This document shows, piece after piece, positions 54,128 through 62,659 of a stretch of 64,000 bases of DNA (position 1 is its first letter; each line of letters starts with the position of its first letter). The stretch is from assembly GCA_963836695.1 (NCBI GenBank), contig CAWIKX010000006.1, forward strand, positions 376,170 through 440,169, written 5' to 3'. The notes below the pieces were generated by a model, which had not been told where the DNA came from, did no database searches, and worked only from the letters and a program-made list of their open reading frames with translations. The position numbers and the translations under genes are program-made. This DNA is from Roseiarcus sp963836695. GTDB taxonomy: Bacteria; Pseudomonadota; Alphaproteobacteria; Rhizobiales; Beijerinckiaceae.

Positions 54128-55727
54128 ATGGCTAAGGAACGCCTCTACCTGTTCGACACGACGATGCGCGATGGGGCGCTCACCACCGGAGTCGACTTCT
54201 CGCTCGATGACAAGCGCCATATCGCCGCCATGCTCGACCGGCTCGGCGTTGACTATGTCGAAGGCGGCTATCCGGGCGCAAACCCGCTCGACACCGAATT
54301 CTTCAAAAAGAAGCCCACCAACCGCGCCCGGTTCTGCGCCTTCGGTATGACCAAACGCCCGGGGCGCTCGGCCGCCAACGATCCGGGCCTCGCGGGTCTT
54401 CTTGCCGCCGACGCCGACGCGATCGTCTTCGTCGCCAAGTCGTGGGATTATCACGTCCACGTGGCGCTCGGCTGCACGCTCCAGGAGAATCTCGAGGCCA
54501 TCGCCGACAGCGTAAAGGCGGCGGTCGCCGCGGGTCGCGAGGCGATGGTCGACTGCGAACACTTCTTCGACGGCTACAAGGCCAATCCCAAATATGCGCT
54601 GGTCTGCGCTCGCGCGGCGATCGATGCCGGCGCGCGCTGGGCGGTGCTCTGCGACACCAACGGCGGCACGCTACCGCACGAGGTCGAACGCATCGTCGGC
54701 GAGGTCGCGCACGTCATCCCCGGCGCGAAGTCTCGGCATCCATGCCCATAACGACACCGGCAACGCGGTCGCCAATTCGCTCGCCGCCATCCGCGCCGGC
54801 GCGCGGCAGTTGCAGGGCACACTGAATGGTCTCGGCGAGCGCTGCGGCAACGCCAATCTGGTCAGCCTCATCCCCACACTGGCGTTGAAGCCGGAGCTCG
54901 CCGAGCGTTTCGAGACTGGTGTGACACCGGAGGCTCTACGCGAGATCACCTATGTCTCGCGCGCCTTCGACGAATTGCTCAACCGCGCGCCAAACCGGCA
55001 CGCTCCTTACGTCGGGGCATCGGCCTTCGCGACCAAGGCCGGCATTCACGCTTCCGCCCTCGCCAAAGACCCGCGCACCTACGAACACATTCCGCCCGAC
55101 AGCGTCGGCAACCAACGAGCCGTGCTGGTCTCGGATCAGGCCGGGCGTTCGAATCTCCTTTCGGAGCTTGCCCGGCTTGGGGTCGACGCGAAAGCGGATG
55201 ACCCGCGCCTCGGACGCTTGCTCGACGAGGTCAAGGCCCGAGAGGCCCAGGGCTTCGCCTATGAGGCTGCCGACGCGTCATTCGAGCTTCTCGCACGTAG
55301 CGTCCTGGGTGGGGTGCCGGAATATTTCGCAGTTGATAGCTTTCACGTTGGTGTCGAGCGCAAGGTGGTCGCGCCCGGCGTCACCTATTCGGCTTCACAG
55401 GCGGTTGTGAAGATCCGCATCGGCGAGGAGCGGTTCATTTCCGCAGCCGAAGGCAACGGCCCCGTGAACGCCCTCGATCTTGCTTTGCGCAAGGACCTCG
55501 GCGTCTACCAGAAATATATCGAGAACCTCGAATTGCGCGACTATCGGGTGCGCGTCTTCCAGGGCGGCACCGACGCGGTGACGCGCGTCCTGATCGAGTT
55601 CGGCGACGGCGCCGGAGACACCTGGTCGACGGTCGGAGTGTCCGGCAACATCATCGACGCCTCGTTCCAGGCGCTGGTCGACGCCATCACTTATCGGCTG
55701 TTGAAGGTCGGTGTCGCGGCGCAATAA
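54128..55727 (+). pseudogene. cimA: Citramalate synthase CimA (one frameshift)
   Basis: About 533 residues after joining two frames. The first half has LYLFDTTMRDGALTTGVDFS (metal site), VDYVEGGYPGANPLDTEFF and VLCDTNGGTLPHEV. The second has the HAHND metal motif in GIHAHNDTGNAVANSLAAI, LNGLGERCGNANLVSLIPTL and the C-terminal LeuA-type regulatory domain. CimA condenses pyruvate and acetyl-CoA to citramalate for isoleucine synthesis. The break is near 54731, where AAGTCTCGG has one T more than the expected AAGCTCGG. It follows the GNAT gene by 11 bp. I believe the gene is intact in the organism. Confidence 0.9.
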
Positions 55728-55827
55728 GCGCGTTGGCGCACTATGTCGCTCCGGCGTCGTGATTGACGTTCTGTAAACCAATATGTCCGCAAGCTTGTGA
55801 TCAAGCTCAAATGCTTGGATGTTCGCG

Positions 55828-55852
55828 GGAACAATGCGAGAGAAGCAGCGTT
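55828..55852 (+). promoter_or_regulatory. Candidate EcfG-type promoter of the Gly/His-rich protein gene
   Basis: GGAAC at 55828-55832 and CGTT at 55849-55852 are 16 bp apart, followed by TTT. The pattern is the same as before the trehalose operon. The likely transcription start is about 30 bp before the ATG at 55889, a sensible leader length with a ribosome-binding site in it. Confidence 0.78.
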
Positions 55853-55888
55853 TTTGAAATTAAGACATGGCTTAACTGGAGGAATTTG

Positions 55889-56233
55889 ATGCGAGCTGCT
55901 TCCGTAGCTTCAATCGCCGCCCTCACGACACTTCTGGCCGGCTCAGCGAACGCGATGCCGACCCCTGCGCCGTACCGGGCCGATTCCAGCATAACGTTGG
56001 TCGCGGGCGGATGCGGACCCGCTTACCACCGGAACGTTTACGGCGGGTGTGCGCCGAATGGTTGGGGCGGGGTCGTCGTGGCGCCAGGATTTTATGGTGG
56101 TGGCGGCGGCTGGCATGGGGGCTACTATCACGGAGGCGGTTACTATCACGGCGGTGGTTGGCATGGCGGAACATGGCATGGCGGCGGGTGGCATGGCGGC
56201 GGCGCTCATTGGCATGGCGGCTACCACCGCTGA
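55889..56233 (+). CDS. Small secreted Gly/His-rich protein
   Basis: 114 residues. A signal peptide (MRAASVASIAALTTLLAGSA) is cleaved near ANA. The mature part begins with the GCGPAYHRNVYGGCAPNGW motif common in small exported proteins of Rhizobiales. It ends in a long low-complexity tail of Gly, His, Tyr and Trp repeats built on GGGWHGG units. The histidines could bind metal. An outer-surface or periplasmic stress role is inferred from the EcfG-type promoter just upstream. The ATG at 55889 has GGAGGAATTTG before it. No closer function is known. Confidence 0.85.
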   Translation: MRAASVASIAALTTLLAGSANAMPTPAPYRADSSITLVAGGCGPAYHRNVYGGCAPNGWGGVVVAPGFYGGGGGWHGGYYHGGGYYHGGGWHGGTWHGGGWHGGGAHWHGGYHR

Positions 56234-56429
56234 TTGATCGTTGTGGATATCGACTTGAGCCCGAAATCCAGGCTCAAGCTTGAACGCCACGTTGGATTCT
56301 CTGAAGATTTCCGAAACGCGCCTCGTGACCTGACCCGCTCCGCTTGCCTAACGGCGCGTTAACGACGTAGATCAGGATCTGAGCCCCGCACCGAATTCGG
56401 CGTCTGAGAAAAGCATTAAATCATCGCAC

Positions 56430-57236
56430 ATGGCGCACGGCGGTCTCCTGGTCACAATCATTTTTGTCCTCCTGCTCTGCGCCTCCGGCTTGGGGATGTA
56501 TCTGCACGACCGGCTGGGCGAGCGGCATCGAACCAACGAGACGAAGGACCATGTTCGATTGGTGGTCTCGATCCTCGTCACCTTCACGGCTTTGGTGCTG
56601 AGCCTCATGCTCTCGGAGGTGAAGGGCACGTTCGACACGTTCGACGCGCGGCTGCGGTCTTTCGCAGGCGACATCTCGAATCTCGACATCCATTTACGGG
56701 AATACGGACCGGAGGCTGACCCGATCCGAGCGACGGTAAGAAAGTACGTGGCTGCCGCGATCGCCGATAGCTGGCGCGACGAGCCAGCGCCGTCGGGTGA
56801 TTTTCCGCGCTTCAACGGTCCGACGGCCGTCGAGCGACCGCAGCTCGGCGCTCTTCTCATTCAGGCCGACGCCGCAATTCACAGGCTGGACCCATCCGAC
56901 CATTTTCATCAGCGCCTGACAGATTCGTCGTCAACTCAGATCGACGAGGTGTTGCGCGCGCGGCGTCAGCTGCTTGAGACTTCGCACGACACGATCTCGT
57001 GGCCGCTCATGGTGGCAATGTGCGCGTGGCTGGCGGTCGTTTTCGGAGTTTTTGGCCTCCTCTCACCGCGCAACGCGGTTGTCTTCATGTCGATCGTGAT
57101 CTGCGCGGTCTGTGTCGCTTCAGCCATCTTCCTGATCGACGATTTCGATTTACCGATCGGCGGGCTCCTGAGCGCGCCAAGCGATTCCTTGCGCGCAACC
57201 CTCGATCGCCTCGACGCGCCCTTAATAGCTCAATAA
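56430..57236 (+). CDS. DUF4239-like membrane protein
   Basis: 268 residues. There are two N-terminal membrane helices (LLVTIIFVLLLCASGLGMYL and VVSILVTFTALVLSLMLSEV), a cytoplasmic or periplasmic helical region of about 110 residues with FDTFDARLRSFAGDISNLDI, and two C-terminal helices (WPLMVAMCAWLAVVFGVFGL, VFMSIVICAVCVASAIFLID). This 2+2 arrangement with a charged middle is that of DUF4239 (bestrophin-like) proteins. No function is established to my knowledge. It stands alone after the Gly/His-rich gene, 196 bp apart, facing the DoxX gene. Confidence 0.8.
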   Translation: MAHGGLLVTIIFVLLLCASGLGMYLHDRLGERHRTNETKDHVRLVVSILVTFTALVLSLMLSEVKGTFDTFDARLRSFAGDISNLDIHLREYGPEADPIRATVRKYVAAAIADSWRDEPAPSGDFPRFNGPTAVERPQLGALLIQADAAIHRLDPSDHFHQRLTDSSSTQIDEVLRARRQLLETSHDTISWPLMVAMCAWLAVVFGVFGLLSPRNAVVFMSIVICAVCVASAIFLIDDFDLPIGGLLSAPSDSLRATLDRLDAPLIAQ

Positions 57237-57303
57237 GACTTTCGCCGGTTCAGAGCGCGGTATTGAAGTTGAGATCAACGAGCTCAACGCCAGCAAGGTC
57301 TCA

Positions 57304-57768
57304 TCAGGCTTTGACCCCTGTGTTCTGGCGCGGCGAAGGCAGCAATCGCACGCCCCAGGAACGCGGCAATGTCGCTTCAATCGACCAGTCGCCGACGCCG
57401 TGAAGCGCCAGAACGAGAAGGCCGCCCGCGATGGCGAGATCCTTCTCGAAATGCAGGAGTTCGTCCCGCACGCCGAAATGCGTATGAAACATAAACGCAG
57501 TCGCGAAGCAAAAGAAGGCGAGAGCGGCTGCGCCGAGGCGGGTGAAGATCCCAAGCGCGATCGCGATTCCTGCAAAGAGCTGCAGGACAATCGTCGCCAC
57601 AAACGCAAGCGTGGGCACGCCCATTTTGGACGTCGCGGAAGCTGCATCATTGAAATTCAATATTAGAAAAAGACCTTCGTGAACGAAGACGAAGGCGAGC
57701 AGCAGCCGCGCCGCGAGCAGCACCGCGTTGCGCAGGCTTGCCGCTAACTCGGAGTGATTTGAAATCAT
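57304..57768 (-). CDS. DoxX-family membrane protein
   Basis: 154 residues with four membrane helices. AARLLLAFVFVHEGLFLILN opens the DoxX fold, MGVPTLAFVATIVLQLFAGI and LGIFTRLGAAALAFFCFATA follow, and FEKDLAIAGGLLVLALHGVGDWS is the family's conserved C-terminal motif (KDLAxxGGLLxL). DoxX-like proteins are often induced by redox stress and ECF sigma factors. The ATG at 57768 follows GGAGGGTCCACG. It is the third gene of the metallo-hydrolase-TPR-DoxX operon, 54 bp after the TPR gene. Confidence 0.9.
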   Translation of the reverse strand: MISNHSELAASLRNAVLLAARLLLAFVFVHEGLFLILNFNDAASATSKMGVPTLAFVATIVLQLFAGIAIALGIFTRLGAAALAFFCFATAFMFHTHFGVRDELLHFEKDLAIAGGLLVLALHGVGDWSIEATLPRSWGVRLLPSPRQNTGVKA

Positions 57769-57822
57769 CGTGGACCCTCCAGAAAGGAAGGGCGGGCGTG
57801 GTGGCGTCCGCCCTGGCATGGG

Positions 57823-58293
57823 TTAATTGGAAGCTGCTTTCTTATCCGCGATCGCCTTTTCGAGATCCGAGCGTTCGTCGCAGCCCGCGGGACAGAGCTT
57901 CGTCAGCACGGCAAGCTGCTCCTTCGCCTTGTCTATATGGCCTGTCTCGACGAAGAGCTCGCCAAGATACTCGCGAGCGGCCTTGTGGTCGGGCTGCAAG
58001 TCGAGCGCCTTCGTGTAGTAGGAAAGCGACGTCGTATAGTCGCCCGTCTTGCGGAGGGTGAAGCCGAGGAGATTGTAAACGTCGGCGTTCTGGTTATCTT
58101 CGGCGAGATCACGGAGCTCGGCGAGCGCAGCCGTGTAGTCCTGCGCCTTGATCTTGGCGCGCACCGAAGTGAGATCGATTTCGCCACTCGTCTCCATATT
58201 GTCGACGGCGTGCGCCGATTGGAGATCCAGCGGCTGTGATAGAGCGAGGCTGGCCACGATCGCTAATCCGCGAAAGTTGTTTCGTTTCAACAT
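57823..58293 (-). CDS. Periplasmic TPR-repeat protein
   Basis: 156 residues. A signal peptide (FRGLAIVASLALSQPLDLQS, cleaved near AHA) is followed by about three tetratricopeptide repeats: DYTAALAELRDLAEDNQNAD, YNLLGFTLRKTGDYTTSLSY and YYTKALDLQPDHKAAREYLG. LCPAGCDERSDLEKAIADKK closes the protein with a Cys pair. It probably serves as a scaffold in the periplasm. The ATG at 58293 has GGAGAATTGTC upstream. The gene starts 38 bp after the stop of the metallo-hydrolase gene, so they are one transcript. Its partner is unknown. Confidence 0.86.
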   Translation of the reverse strand: MLKRNNFRGLAIVASLALSQPLDLQSAHAVDNMETSGEIDLTSVRAKIKAQDYTAALAELRDLAEDNQNADVYNLLGFTLRKTGDYTTSLSYYTKALDLQPDHKAAREYLGELFVETGHIDKAKEQLAVLTKLCPAGCDERSDLEKAIADKKAASN

Positions 58294-58331
58294 GACAATT
58301 CTCCGTTGATGAATGCTCAGGATTGAGGCGC

Positions 58332-59309
58332 TCAGGATTGAACGACTGGGGTGAAGGCGTAGGCAGCGCCGTCGTGCACGAACGTCCCTGCGCCGGGGAA
58401 CGGAAAATGAGCGCCGCAGATTTGCATCCGGTCGGCGATAACGCGGTCGATGATCCGATGACGGGTCGTCACCGCCAGCGGTCCGTCCTGATCGTATGCG
58501 CCCTGCCAATCCGGGTGAGGAGCCAGGATTCCAGGCACGTACATCGTGTCGTTGGAAATCATCAGCTGGTCTGTGCCGGACGTTACGAAGAACACTGAAT
58601 GGCCTGGCGTGTGGCCATAAGAGTTGAGAATCCGCACGCCCGGCGCGACTTCGGCGCCGCTTTCGACCAGCTTCCAGTTCTTCCATTTGGGAAAGTTTGT
58701 GGCGATCCGCCGACCGGCGGCCTTGCGGCCCTCGGGCAGCTTGTCGACACGACCGTCCTCGGTCCAGAACTTGTACTCGACAGCGTTCGTGACGAGTTCG
58801 GCGTTCGGGAACGTCAGCGCGTTGGTCCCTTTCTCCATCAGGCCCCAGACGTGGTCGGGATGGAAATGCGAGATGAGGACGGTGCTGATCTCGTTGTGAT
58901 CAATGCCCGCGGCCTTCATGTTGGCCGGCAGATTGGTGGCGTTCGCCTGCCACTGGCCAACGCCGGAGCCCGCGTCCACCATGATCAGCTTGTCGCCGAT
59001 CTTCAGGACGACGACGGTCAGCGGAATCGGCATGAAATCCGTGGTCAGACCAGCCTTCGCCAGGGCGGTCTTCGTTTCCTCGACAGAAACGCCCTTGATG
59101 AAAGCAGGGTCATGCGGCTTGCGCCAGATGCCATCGTAGACTGCGGTGACCTCGATTGAGCCGACCTTGTATTTGTAGTGCCCGACTGTCGGTTCGATGG
59201 GCATGGCGGCGAAGGCGGGACCGGCAAAGATCAGCGGCTTGCTGAGACCTAGAGCGGCGGCCGCCGCTGTGGCCGAAGCTAGAACGCTGCGCCGTGAAAG
59301 ATTCAACAT
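58332..59309 (-). CDS. Tat-exported MBL-fold metallo-hydrolase
   Basis: 325 residues. The N-terminus MLNLSRRSVLASATAAAAAL is a Tat signal (SRRSVLA). The metallo-beta-lactamase fold follows: metal motif LISHFHPDHVWGL (HxHxDH), the Asp in LIMVDAGSGVG, the His in YGHTPGHSVFFV, Asp in MISNDTMYV and the final GAHFPFPGAG. It resembles lactonase-like or quorum-quenching family members and other periplasmic MBL enzymes. The ATG at 59309 follows AAGGAGACCAGT. A GGAATAAA-N15-GTC motif about 57-85 bp upstream matches one in front of the divergent sigma-factor operon. Confidence 0.9.
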   Translation of the reverse strand: MLNLSRRSVLASATAAAAALGLSKPLIFAGPAFAAMPIEPTVGHYKYKVGSIEVTAVYDGIWRKPHDPAFIKGVSVEETKTALAKAGLTTDFMPIPLTVVVLKIGDKLIMVDAGSGVGQWQANATNLPANMKAAGIDHNEISTVLISHFHPDHVWGLMEKGTNALTFPNAELVTNAVEYKFWTEDGRVDKLPEGRKAAGRRIATNFPKWKNWKLVESGAEVAPGVRILNSYGHTPGHSVFFVTSGTDQLMISNDTMYVPGILAPHPDWQGAYDQDGPLAVTTRHRIIDRVIADRMQICGAHFPFPGAGTFVHDGAAYAFTPVVQS

Positions 59310-59365
59310 ACTGGTCTCCTTGAGAACCATCGATGCGATGTTGGGAGGCGTGCCCTCCCTGCACA

Positions 59366-59394
59366 TACGACCGCTACGCCGGGCGCTTTATTCC
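59366..59394 (-). promoter_or_regulatory. Candidate ECF promoter of the metallo-hydrolase operon
   Basis: On the minus strand GGAATAAA (59394-59387) is followed after 15 bp by GTCGTA (59371-59366). The same word at the same spacing occurs in the opposite direction at 59474-59502. The site is 57 bp upstream of the ATG at 59309. Confidence 0.6.
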
Positions 59395-59473
59395 CCACCG
59401 CTCAAGATTTTTATCGATGCTCGCGGGGAAGGCGGGACGCCGTCGGGCGGGGCACAAGAAAAGGCGCGCCCCG

Positions 59474-59502
59474 GGAATAAACCCGGGCTTGCTTGAGTCA
59501 TC
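59474..59502 (+). promoter_or_regulatory. Candidate autoregulated ECF promoter of the sigma operon
   Basis: GGAATAAA (59474-59481), 15 bp, GTCATC (59497-59502). It is overlapped by an inverted repeat CCCGGG-AATAAA-CCCGGG (59470-59487), which could be an operator or only chance. The ATG of the haem-less cytochrome gene is 76 bp downstream. Confidence 0.6.
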
Positions 59503-59577
59503 TCTTTGACGGCGCTCGACAGCCCGTTCCGAAAGAGGGCGTCGTCCGGGCGCCCTATACCGGTGAGGGAGAGAGAA

Positions 59578-60084
59578 ATGGCATACGATCACGGCATCGG
59601 GCTCGACCGACGGCGAACCGTCAAACACATGCGGTGGGTCAGGACCGCCGGACAACGCTCCGAGCGGCCGTATGAAGAACCCTATGATGCGTTTCTCAGA
59701 AGGAGGGAGAAATACGTCGCCGCCGTGGCCCTGTCAGTCGCAGTTTCGGGGGCGCTTACAGGAACCGTATGGGCCAGCGGAATGATCGGTGGTGCCGGCG
59801 ATAAGGAGGCCGTTCATGAGACGCGCCAGCACAGCGACTTGCTCGACAAAAACGATGTCGGCCCACGTCACCGCGGCGTGTTCGGGCGCAAGGCCGCTTC
59901 GCTAGCGGATTACGACTATTCCGACGCGCTCAAATCAGCCAATGTCGTATGGAACGAGGAGACGCTCGACAAGTGGCTGACCGACCCTCAGGCTGTCGCG
60001 CCCGGCGCCAAGATGTTCTTCCACCTGGAGAATCCGCAAGACCGGGCGGATGTGATCGCTTACCTCAAGGAGCGCGCCAAATAA
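59578..60084 (+). CDS. Cytochrome c2-like membrane-anchored protein lacking the haem motif
   Basis: 168 residues. A charged cytoplasmic stretch (1-45) leads to one membrane helix (47-67, YVAAVALSVAVSGALTGTVW) and a periplasmic class I cytochrome c domain. The domain is clear from VGPRHRGVFGRKA, DYDYSDALKSANVVWNEETL, KWLTDPQAVAPGAKMFF (with the axial Met) and RADVIAYLKERAK. Where CxxCH should stand (residues 83-87) the sequence is RQHSD. No other frame encodes CxxCH here. It therefore cannot bind haem covalently in the normal way. The ATG has GAGGGAGAGAGAA before it. It is the first gene of the sigma/anti-sigma unit, so it may sense or signal (inference). Confidence 0.85.
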   Translation: MAYDHGIGLDRRRTVKHMRWVRTAGQRSERPYEEPYDAFLRRREKYVAAVALSVAVSGALTGTVWASGMIGGAGDKEAVHETRQHSDLLDKNDVGPRHRGVFGRKAASLADYDYSDALKSANVVWNEETLDKWLTDPQAVAPGAKMFFHLENPQDRADVIAYLKERAK

Positions 60085-60109
60085 GGCGCGCTCCCGCGGG
60101 ACGCGCCGC

Positions 60110-60643
60110 TTGAGCAGTGCAATTGCCGAGCAGCGCTTCCGCGACACCGTGGCGCCCTTGCTCGATGATGCTTACTCACTCGCCAAATGGCTGTCGCGCA
60201 GCCCAACCGACGCCGAGGACATCGTGCAGGACGCCGCGCTGCGTGCGCTCCAGGCTCTCTCCACCGTTTCGGTCGATCGGCCGAAGCCCTGGTTTCTCGC
60301 TATTGTGCGCAACTCCGCTATGACCTTCATGGCCCGCAACCGGCGCAAGACTGTGGCTTACGCCGGCGATCTGGCGGATTTGAATGCGCTCGATTTGCGC
60401 GAGGGCGACGACGCGGCGCCCAATCCCGAACAAGAGCTGATCGCCCTTGAAGACGGCGAGCGATTACGCAACGCCATCGCCGCCCTCCGGTCACCCTTTC
60501 TGGAAACGCTGGTGATGCGCGACATCAACGGCCTCTCGTATCGCGAGATCGCCCAAGCGACGGAAACGCCGGTCGGCACGGTGATGTCCAGGCTTGCGCG
60601 CGCTCGAGCCATGCTCGCCAAGACCTTGAGGGCGGAAGCATGA
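60110..60643 (+). CDS. ECF RNA polymerase sigma factor
   Basis: 177 residues. Region 2 covers about residues 12-80, with AYSLAKWLSRSPTDAEDIVQ, DAALRALQAL and RPKPWFLAIVRNSAMTFMAR. Region 4 covers about residues 118-172, with LRSPFLETLVMRDINGLSYR, EIAQATETPVGTVMSRLARA and an end in LRAEA. The RPKPWFLAIVRN phrase is found in ECF groups of alphaproteobacteria whose anti-sigma gene follows. The start is a TTG, the only in-frame start that keeps region 2. Its stop overlaps the anti-sigma ATG (ATGA). It probably drives its own operon and the divergent one. Confidence 0.93.
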   Translation: MSSAIAEQRFRDTVAPLLDDAYSLAKWLSRSPTDAEDIVQDAALRALQALSTVSVDRPKPWFLAIVRNSAMTFMARNRRKTVAYAGDLADLNALDLREGDDAAPNPEQELIALEDGERLRNAIAALRSPFLETLVMRDINGLSYREIAQATETPVGTVMSRLARARAMLAKTLRAEA

Positions 60644-61482
60644 CCGACCGCGACGCCAACCAGCGTCTTCTGAGACTCAACGCCGCGCTGGACGGCGAAT
60701 TGGACGCCATGGGCTCGCTCGAGTTCGAGCGTGAACTGCGCGATGATCCTGCCCTCGCCGCCGAATATCGGCGCCTGACGAACCTGCGTGACGCGGTCCG
60801 TCGTCACGCGCCGCGTGAAGCGGCGCCGCAAGCGCTCGTTGACCGCATCGCTGCGCTGACCGCGTCCGCTCCGGCGGCTCCCTTGCCTCAGCCGGCGGCC
60901 GCCCCGAGTGCGACGGTTGTGCCGTTTCGGCGGCAGCCGTGGCTCGACGGCCGCGCGATTGCGATGGCGGCCTCTTTCGCCGTTCTCGGCTTTGCGGTCG
61001 GCGCGGGGCTTACGTCGCTGCGCACGCCGATGGGATCGGGCGATGTCGCCCAACATCTAGTCTCGGATTTTGCCCGCGCGGAGATCGCCGGCCAGCCGTT
61101 CGACGTCGCCTCTTCCGACCGGCATACGGTCAAGCCCTGGCTCGCCAACCGCACAACTGTCAGCGGAACGATCGTCGATCTCGCGCCGGAGGGCTTCCCG
61201 CTGGTGGGCGGTCGCGTGAGCATCGTTGACAAGGTCCCGACGCCGACCCTCGTTTACCGGCACAACGAGCACGTCGTCGCGGTGACTGAACTGCCGCTCG
61301 ACGCCAAGGGCGTTCGCAGGACAGACGGAATTGAAACGATCGACGGCTACCATGTGGCGCGCTGGGCGGACGCCAATCTCGCCTATGTCGCGGTTTCGGA
61401 CATGGACGAGAACGCCCTTCACGAATTCGTCGAGGCGTTCCGACGTGGCGGGGGCGCTGCGACCGAGCCAAGCAAGCCATGA
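60640..61482 (+). CDS. Anti-sigma factor (membrane-anchored)
   Basis: 280 residues. The N-terminal 60 residues are an anti-sigma domain (LLRLNAALDGELDAMGSLEF, ERELRDDPALAAEYRRL). A Pro/Ala linker leads to one membrane helix (105-125, RAIAMAASFAVLGFAVGAGL). The periplasmic part has VKPWLANRTTVSGTIVDLAP, VDKVPTPTLVYRHNEHVVAV and the end segment DGYHVARWADANLAYVAVSD, which resemble the anti-sigma proteins of the putative transmembrane (FecR-unlike) type in Rhizobiales. It shares ATGA with the sigma gene. It should hold the sigma factor at the membrane until a periplasmic signal arrives. Confidence 0.9.
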   Translation: MTDRDANQRLLRLNAALDGELDAMGSLEFERELRDDPALAAEYRRLTNLRDAVRRHAPREAAPQALVDRIAALTASAPAAPLPQPAAAPSATVVPFRRQPWLDGRAIAMAASFAVLGFAVGAGLTSLRTPMGSGDVAQHLVSDFARAEIAGQPFDVASSDRHTVKPWLANRTTVSGTIVDLAPEGFPLVGGRVSIVDKVPTPTLVYRHNEHVVAVTELPLDAKGVRRTDGIETIDGYHVARWADANLAYVAVSDMDENALHEFVEAFRRGGGAATEPSKP

Positions 61483-61580
61483 CGCGCTTATAGCCAATGG
61501 CGAGCGGACGGCGCCGATCAGAACTCCATCGCCACCGCCAGTCCCGCCAGCCAGACCCTGCTAGCGCGTGTTGCCGTCAT

Positions 61581-62506
61581 CTACCCTGTTGCGTGAGGAT
61601 TGATGGTTCGGACTTTTGCGTTTGCGATAACGACGATTTTGCGCATGAGAGCGACGATGGCGACCATTTTGGGTTTGCCGTTGTGGACGAGGCGTTCGAA
61701 GAAGGCGCGCATGGCGGGGTCGTGGTTTCGTGCGGCCATGGCGGCCATGAAGAGGGCGCGTTTGAGGCTTGTGCGTCCGCCCCAGACGGTTCTGCGGCCC
61801 CGCGTGATCCCGCTGTCGCGCGGATGAGGGGCGCAGCCGGCGAGGCTTGCGGCGGCGCGCCGATCGATGCGGCCGAGTTCGGGCATGCGGGCCTGGAGGA
61901 CGAGGGCGGTCTGAGGTCCAACGCCGGGGATCGAGGTGAGCGCGTCGAAGCGGGCCTTGAGGCTGGGATCGGCGGCGACGATCTCAGCGGCGCGCGCCTC
62001 GAGGCCGGCGATTTCGCTGTTCAACGTTGCCAGGACGGCGGCGAGCGAGCGGGCCAGCGTCGTGTCGGCGTAAAGGGGCTGGCGGGAGCGGTTGGTCTCG
62101 GCCACGCGCATGGCGACGAGCTGCTCGCGGCGGGTCAGCACGGCGGGAGTAGGTGGAGGGGATGGGGGGAGGTGGGGGTGGAGTAAGGGGCGAGCGCACG
62201 CGCGTCGATGCGGTCGGTCTTGGCCTTGAGGCCGAGCGAGCGGATGTAGCTTTTGACGAGATAAGGCGTGGCGCGGTGAACGCGCACGCGGCGAGCGACG
62301 AGGAAGCCGACCAGGGCCGCCTCGTAGCCGCCCGTCGCCTCGCAGACGACGAGAGCGTCCGCGAGCGCGTCGCCGCACCATGCGGCAAAGGCGGCGAAGC
62401 CCGCTTTGTCGTTAGGGAACTGCGCGGTCTTCGCCGCCTCCGCCCCGAGAGAGGTCTCGAACGTGCGGCTGCTGACGTCGACGCCGATGCAGAGTATCGT
62501 GTCCAT
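61581..62506 (-). pseudogene. IS110-family transposase (one frameshift)
   Basis: Two overlapping frames make one protein of about 308 residues. The N-terminal DEDD RuvC-like domain is in the first: MDTILCIGVDVSSRTFETSL (first Asp), VVCEATGGYEAALVGFL (Glu), and KTDRIDARALA (last Asp pair). The second has the C-terminal Transposase_20 domain, with ALTSIPGVGPQTALVLQARM, SLAGCAPHPRDSG and LKRALFMAAMAARN, including the conserved serine. The frames change in a C-rich stretch near 62150-62195. The IS110 recombinase cuts and joins DNA guided by a bridge RNA. If the indel is an error the element could be active. Confidence 0.85.
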
Positions 62507-62576
62507 GGGTTCGACCTCGCTTTCGATTGTGTGCGGGCGTTAGACCCTTCCTACCCTTCAAGCGGTGAGGAACAGC

Positions 62577-62634
62577 GGGCGGGACCCACGATGACGACGG
62601 TCGTCAAAGACCACATTGCGATCGGGCCCCGCCC
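62577..62634 (-). ncRNA. Candidate bridge RNA region of the IS110 element
   Basis: Upstream of the transposase start (reading on the minus strand) GGGCGGGGCCC (62634-62624) can pair with GGGTCCCGCCC (62587-62577), with one mismatch, closing a 36-base loop. An inner perfect palindrome, GACGACNGTCGTC (62593-62605), sits in that loop. IS110 elements encode a structured RNA in this non-coding end. The exact RNA ends are not visible. Confidence 0.45.
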
Positions 62635-62659
62635 GTCCCAAACCTATCAGATCGCCAAC

